Shown: positions 5,643 to 9,531 of the stretch, one piece after another | Numbering within the stretch: the stretch's first letter is position 1 | Layout of the letters: every line of letters starts with the position of its first letter | NCBI GenBank assembly: GCA_018609935.1 | Contig: JAHENH010000139.1 | Coordinates: 1 to 9,531, forward strand | DNA length: 9,531 bases | Origin: Halobacteriales archaeon | GTDB lineage: Archaea; Halobacteriota; Halobacteria; Halorutilales; JAHENH01 | Direction of reading: 5' to 3' | The notes under the pieces: model-generated | What the model saw: only the letters and a program-made list of their open reading frames with translations | Databases searched by the model: none | What the model was told of the DNA's origin: nothing | Program-made: the position numbers and the translations under genes

Positions 5643-8087
5643 ATGAAGACAAGTAGAAGAGACATCATAAAAATAACTGGAACCACACTTGCAACCTCTC
5701 TTCTTGCAGGATGTAATACAACAAAAACCAACCAAAACCAAAACCAAAATACTCGACAAATTACTCAATCACCAAACATAGCTGTAGCATCAGAATGGAA
5801 CAGTATAAGAGCACGTATATGGGATACATTATCTCTTGTATTAGCTGAAAAAAATCAACAAGCCAATAAGACAGCCCAAAAAATATTCGAACGCTTTGAA
5901 AGTGCAAACGGAGAATATGGTTCCCATGAAATGCTAGAAAAAACAAACCAATCAAACTATGAAAAATTTGAAGAAGCACTAGGAGAACTCAGAACACAAG
6001 AAATTCAAACTGGAAACACTAATAGAGTTAAGGAAAAAGCAATGCTTGCAAGCTCACAACTCTCAGAAGCCCAAAAAGAACTAACTAATGAAAACATAGC
6101 TAATATATTAGATCTCCAACTATTAGGAGTAACAATCCAAAATGCAGCCTTTTTAGCGTTATCCCAAAGCTTCCATGCTGTACAAAAGATAGCAGAAAAC
6201 GTATTAAACAGTTATGAAGAAGCCCCAGCAAGCAATTTCCTTGAATCAACAAATACCGATTTATATAGACAATTCAAAAAATCTATAAACTCAGTTATTT
6301 CTGCTGCAGAAAATAAAAACGCTGAAACTGTAAAAACAAAAGCAAGTGTAGCATTTCAAGTAGCAATAGATAGTAGCTATGCAATAGCAAACACAGAAGT
6401 AGCTGCAGGTGCAGGACATATAGCAACTCTACAATCACGAGGATGGGATGCTGCTCTACTCCCCTCCTTGGGAGGGCCAACAATATCTTTCTCACATGCA
6501 GTCACACTAACAATATATAGAGCACGAACATATGACAGTCAATTGCTAGCATCTAGGGGTGAAACAAATAGAGCTGCACAAATGGCTTCCGACATATTTG
6601 CTCACTTTGAAGGTGCTCGTGTACACAGCGCACTTGAGGAAGCAAACACTGGTGTTTATGAAAGATTTGAGTCTGGGCTCTCAGATCTTCAATCAGCAAT
6701 CAAAAATGAAAATTCCTCAGGTATAACTAAAGCTGTTAATAAAATTGATTCAAATCTAGTAGATGGTATTAGTTCTTTAGCTAAAGGAAATACACCAATA
6801 CTACAGGCAGCATTTTTTAAGATACGCTTTGCTGATACCTTAGAACTCTATCGTCTTGGATACAACAATATTGCAGCTTCGATAGCTAAGGGATTATTTC
6901 AAAGATTTGAACGAAATGAGCTTAATTTTCATGAAACGGTAGAATCCTTAAGTGAAGAAATATATAATCGTTTCGAAGGAGAACATCTTAGTGGTTTTAT
7001 AGATGCACTAAACAATCAACATGATTCAAGTGTTGAATCTCACTATCAAGGACTAACTTCTACATTGTTAGAATTTGAAACTATGTATGGAAGTACGGAT
7101 ACTGTAAGTGGTGCGGAAGGGGCCTATATTGCTGGTCTTGGTTTTGACTCTGCAGTTTTAGATTACCTTGGTTTTGATAGTCGTGCACAAGAAATAGTAC
7201 AGAAGGCATTGCAATATTTTGAATCAGGTGCCGGTGGTTATCATGAAGCTCTCGAGAAAGTCGATGAATCTATATATAAGTCATTTGAAACACAACTAGG
7301 TGAGATTTCAAATACAGCTAGTAATGGAGAAGAAGTTTATCCGGTTGTGAAACAATTTAATTCAGAGGTTTTAAATTCTATATATAGTATAACCGAAAGT
7401 GGTGCTGGATCCTATATAGAAGATTCAGTGGGTATTATGCAGGATGTATTCAGTCACTTCGAAGAAGCCCGGGTACATAAAATGCTTGAAGAAGCAGATC
7501 ACAACGCATATACTACATTCGAGGAACGGTTAGATGCCTATATTTCAGCTTTACAAGAAGGAAGGAATATAGATAGAGCTGTAAAATTATTTGCTTATGG
7601 ATCTCTATATGCTCAGTTTGCACTTGTTGACAGCGTTGAAGAATTACCTATTGATTTAGATCTTGCTGGCGTGTCGGGGAGTTCCAGTTCTCAAAATGGA
7701 AATGATGGTGAGACGGATCTTCAGGGTGGGCCAAATGTAGTTGAAGATATACCAGAAGATGCCGACCATGTTATTGACATGAATGCTATCTCGTATTCCC
7801 CAAAAGAACTAACTGTTTCAAAGGGGGATAAAGTAGCTTGGATTCATGCTGCGGGAGAACCTCACACAGTAACAGCATACGGAGAAAATATACCTGAAGA
7901 GGCTAATTATTGGGCATCTGGAGATTTCAACTCAGAAGAAAAAGCTAGAACAGGATGGAAAAATGGTAAGGGAGCAATACAGTCTGGACAATCGTATATA
8001 CATACATTTGAAACAAAAGGTACACACAAATACTTCTGTATTCCACACGAACCAGCAGGTATGGAGGGGAAGATAACAGTAGAATAA
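5643..8087 (+). CDS. Tat lipoprotein: DUF5059-like helical repeats plus plastocyanin/halocyanin domain
   Basis: An 814-residue exported, lipid-anchored protein. Residues 1-24 form a twin-arginine signal (SRRDIIK) ending in the lipobox LLAGC, with Cys24 as the lipidated residue. An Asn/Gln/Thr linker follows (25-45). Residues 50-660 hold about six degenerate helical repeats with the core F-E, then H-x-x-L-E, then Y-x-x-F-E. Cores lie near 82-113, 187-215, 318-346, 418-449, 522-552 and 602-630. The repeat His is kept in five (His95, 328, 430, 534, 612) and lost in the second. A Ser/Gly/Asp linker (about 675-700) leads to a C-terminal blue-copper domain with ligands His741 (EPHTV), Cys799, His802 and Met807 (CIPHEPAGM), the plastocyanin C-x2-H-x4-M loop. 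Known: halocyanins carry electrons at the archaeal membrane surface. Inferred: the repeats may bind metal or a cofactor and the copper domain passes electrons. DUF5059 is assigned from memory of haloarchaeal homologues, and its function is unknown. Codon use drifts from A/C-ending to T-ending along the gene. Confidence 0.9.
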   Translation: MKTSRRDIIKITGTTLATSLLAGCNTTKTNQNQNQNTRQITQSPNIAVASEWNSIRARIWDTLSLVLAEKNQQANKTAQKIFERFESANGEYGSHEMLEKTNQSNYEKFEEALGELRTQEIQTGNTNRVKEKAMLASSQLSEAQKELTNENIANILDLQLLGVTIQNAAFLALSQSFHAVQKIAENVLNSYEEAPASNFLESTNTDLYRQFKKSINSVISAAENKNAETVKTKASVAFQVAIDSSYAIANTEVAAGAGHIATLQSRGWDAALLPSLGGPTISFSHAVTLTIYRARTYDSQLLASRGETNRAAQMASDIFAHFEGARVHSALEEANTGVYERFESGLSDLQSAIKNENSSGITKAVNKIDSNLVDGISSLAKGNTPILQAAFFKIRFADTLELYRLGYNNIAASIAKGLFQRFERNELNFHETVESLSEEIYNRFEGEHLSGFIDALNNQHDSSVESHYQGLTSTLLEFETMYGSTDTVSGAEGAYIAGLGFDSAVLDYLGFDSRAQEIVQKALQYFESGAGGYHEALEKVDESIYKSFETQLGEISNTASNGEEVYPVVKQFNSEVLNSIYSITESGAGSYIEDSVGIMQDVFSHFEEARVHKMLEEADHNAYTTFEERLDAYISALQEGRNIDRAVKLFAYGSLYAQFALVDSVEELPIDLDLAGVSGSSSSQNGNDGETDLQGGPNVVEDIPEDADHVIDMNAISYSPKELTVSKGDKVAWIHAAGEPHTVTAYGENIPEEANYWASGDFNSEEKARTGWKNGKGAIQSGQSYIHTFETKGTHKYFCIPHEPAGMEGKITVE

Positions 8088-8159
8088 AACTATAATATAT
8101 TAAAGAACTATCAAAAATATATAAAATTAACAAATTTAACATATATAACTATATTTTAA

Positions 8160-8187
8160 TAAATACTATATCTCCTAAATACTATAT
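8160..8187. repeat. 12-bp direct repeat in the spacer after the lipoprotein gene
   Basis: TAAATACTATAT occurs at 8160-8171 and 8176-8187, separated by four bases (CTCC). It could be an operator-like pair or chance in AT-rich DNA. The rest of the spacer 8088-8335 shows only AT-rich palindromic stretches and no gene. Confidence 0.4.
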
Positions 8188-8335
8188 ATATTTTAGCGAA
8201 ACAATAGATATTTTTAGATAAATATTTTTATATAGTTAATAAATTTATTATTTATAGAAATAAATTTATAGATTATAAACTTCCATTTTTATGATCTATG
8301 TTTTATTATTTCTTTATTTAGAATATAATGGTTTT

Positions 8336-9049
8336 TTATTTTTTTAGTTTTTTGTTGATTTCTTTTTTTATTTGGTTTCCTTGTTTTATATTTTCTGCAG
8401 TTGTAACAACCCTATTTTCTTGTACGCTGGATCCTGTTCTTATTAATAATCTTAGGTTTCCGTTGTTTCCTGATCGTGTTATTTTTCCTTTTATTCCTGA
8501 TTTAGATCCGTGCCCGCTTCCATCTATTGGTCCTGGTATTATCTTTTTGACATTTTTATGTTCAGCAACTTTGTATATAATGTTTTTTCCTTTTCTGTCT
8601 CCTAGTATAGTTGAGTGTTTTCCACCTATTTTTTCTCTTGGTGGTAGTTTGACAGTTTCTAGGTTTTCTTTATTGTTTTTTTTCTTAATAGCTTCTATCA
8701 AGGTTTCTCCATCTTCTAAATATACATGAAATAGTTTGTAGTGTAGTTTCTCTCTTAATCTATCTATTATTTGTTTATTTCCTGAAAGATAGACTTTTTC
8801 GGGTTTTTTTCTATGTATTGAGTCTATTATTCTGTCTACAAAATTTCTAATTTCTTTTAATTCATATTTATCATCCATAGGACTAGTTTTTATTATCCGT
8901 TTTCCAAGGATTTCTATATCATATAGAATATAAATTATGGCTTTCGACCTAGTTGTCTCTATTGCTATTGTGTCTGAATTTTTTTTATGACACATATGAC
9001 AGTAATCACCAGGACGTTCTAGTGTGGTTGAGCAATGTCTACACTTCAT
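8336..9049 (-). CDS. DUF2103 metal-binding zinc-ribbon protein
   Basis: A 237-residue protein of an archaeal conserved family of unknown function (DUF2103, predicted metal-binding). The N-terminus is a zinc ribbon with Cys3, Cys6, Cys17 and Cys20 (KCRHC and GDYCHMC). A middle alpha/beta region (about 35-115) contains ELKEIRNFVDRI and KPEKVYLSGN. The most conserved part is 139-217: EKIGGKHSTILGDRKG, HKNVKKIIPGPIDGSG, GKITRSGNNGNLRLLI, then GSSVQENRVVTT. That block is rich in Gly, His and basic residues and looks like a nucleic-acid or nucleotide-binding surface, but no activity is established. The tail is basic (IKKEINKKLKK). The ATG start directly precedes the first Cys pair. The convergent 3' end faces the lipoprotein gene. 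Confidence 0.9.
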   Translation of the reverse strand: MKCRHCSTTLERPGDYCHMCHKKNSDTIAIETTRSKAIIYILYDIEILGKRIIKTSPMDDKYELKEIRNFVDRIIDSIHRKKPEKVYLSGNKQIIDRLREKLHYKLFHVYLEDGETLIEAIKKKNNKENLETVKLPPREKIGGKHSTILGDRKGKNIIYKVAEHKNVKKIIPGPIDGSGHGSKSGIKGKITRSGNNGNLRLLIRTGSSVQENRVVTTAENIKQGNQIKKEINKKLKK

Positions 9050-9072
9050 CTATTTAAAGTTATATTTTAGAG

Positions 9073-9087
9073 TTATGTAAGAATTTC
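9073..9087 (-). promoter_or_regulatory. BRE/TATA-like element of the DUF2103 gene
   Basis: On the minus strand GAAATTCTTACATAA lies about 24 to 38 bases before the ATG at 9049, with CTTACA starting at -32. The position and the CTTA core agree with the elements before the FAH and lipoprotein genes. Confidence 0.4.
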
Positions 9088-9185
9088 TAATTTTTAAAAA
9101 ATTAACTATATATCTTATAAATCAAAGATAGACTGATATTTGTTTTATATATTTTATATTTCTTTTCTTTAATCTATATAGGGCT

Positions 9186-9531
9186 TTATATGTCGGTTTT
9201 TGAATATTCTTTTTGGAATTGTTCGGGTATATATTTTTTTAGTGAGTTTGGTATATAACTTAAAAATAGAGGTGCAATAGTTGGTAACAATCTTCTAAAT
9301 ATTGTATATATTGTTCCAGTTATAAGTGTCATTATAACTATATATTTGAATATATTATTTAATATTAGAATTAGTGGTATTCCTATGGCTGTCATGAGTA
9401 GGAAGTCTTCTGCGGATCCGTCATATCTTATCCATCTTTTAGCTTTTTTCCATTCTCCATTTATGTGGTCGTATACTGCTTGGTCTGATTTTTTCTCCCA
9501 GGGTCTAAGTTCAAAGCTACTGCTATATTTA
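9186..9531 (-). CDS. C-terminal part of an unrecognised membrane protein (5' end outside the window)
   Basis: The frame stays open to the right edge, giving 115 residues of a protein whose start is not in the window. An internal Met at 9395 is not the start, because the open, protein-like sequence continues upstream. The visible part begins hydrophilic (FELRPWEKKSDQAVYDH, then NGEWKKAKRWIRYDGSAEDF). It then has two hydrophobic segments (LLMTAIGIPLILILNN and KYIVIMTLITGTIYTIF) and a Pro/Tyr-rich tail (PTIAPLFLSYIPNSLKKYIP). The first part is rich in Trp, Lys and Asp, so it is probably cytoplasmic with two or more membrane helices. I do not recognise the family. It lies upstream of the DUF2103 gene on the same strand, but with a spacer of about 136 bases and a separate promoter-like element between them. 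Confidence 0.7.
   Translation of the reverse strand, partial: KYSSSFELRPWEKKSDQAVYDHINGEWKKAKRWIRYDGSAEDFLLMTAIGIPLILILNNIFKYIVIMTLITGTIYTIFRRLLPTIAPLFLSYIPNSLKKYIPEQFQKEYSKTDI

Noticed and set aside
8220..8280. AT-rich palindromes such as AATAAATTTATT considered as a replication origin or operator
   Set aside because: In DNA of this composition such palindromes are common. No repeated origin-box-like motif or neighbouring orc1/cdc6 gene is present.
8328..8729. Plus-strand open frame of 133 codons, very rich in Phe, Leu and Ile
   Set aside because: It is antisense to the DUF2103 gene, whose zinc ribbon and conserved blocks are clear. The hydrophobic composition is the expected mirror of Lys-rich codons.

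Overview
The window is a very AT-rich stretch (G+C about 30% or less by eye) of archaeal chromosome. Its gene content points to a euryarchaeon on or next to the haloarchaeal branch. It holds a DUF2103 zinc-ribbon protein, a haloarchaeal-type glutamate dehydrogenase, a Tat lipoprotein joining DUF5059-like repeats to a plastocyanin/halocyanin domain, and the remains of a Tat-exported surface protein ending in a PGF-CTERM (archaeosortase) tail. Most genes have no Shine-Dalgarno; instead a BRE/TATA-like element lies about 32 bases before the ATG, the arrangement expected for leaderless archaeal transcripts. The proteins are rich in Lys, Asn and Ile and only moderately acidic, and CTAG is not avoided, so this does not look like a classical high-GC salt-in haloarchaeon. 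An AT-rich relative, for example a Hikarchaeia/Marine Group IV-like lineage, is possible but is inference only.

Layout. 128-898: aldo/keto reductase. 981-1235: small two-helix DUF2892-type membrane protein. 1236-3225: about 2 kb with little intact coding. It contains the Tat/PGF-CTERM surface-protein pseudogene (1382-2133), an intact 55-residue minus-strand membrane protein with a glycine zipper (2259-2426), a T-rich stretch without recognisable genes (2427-2604), and scattered decayed reading frames (2605-3179) that include a perfect 18-bp tandem duplication. 3265-3981: fumarylacetoacetate hydrolase family protein. 4168-5388: glutamate dehydrogenase. 5643-8087: the 814-residue repeat/cupredoxin lipoprotein. 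8088-8335: AT-rich spacer with no gene. 8336-9049 (minus): DUF2103 protein. 9186-9531 (minus): C-terminal part of an unrecognised membrane protein that runs off the right edge.

The genes do not form an obvious operon. Nearly every one has its own promoter-like element, and poly-T tracts, two of them sharing the same 15-mer, follow the FAH and GDH genes. Functionally they are a mix: carbonyl reduction, a possible ring-cleavage or decarboxylation enzyme, glutamate/2-oxoglutarate exchange, and an extracytoplasmic copper protein with repeated His/Glu helical modules that could bind or carry metal or electrons. The most unusual items are the multi-repeat cupredoxin lipoprotein, the reconstructable PGF-CTERM pseudogene and the glycine-zipper miniprotein. 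I see no CRISPR array, tRNA, rRNA, intact transposase or phage module.
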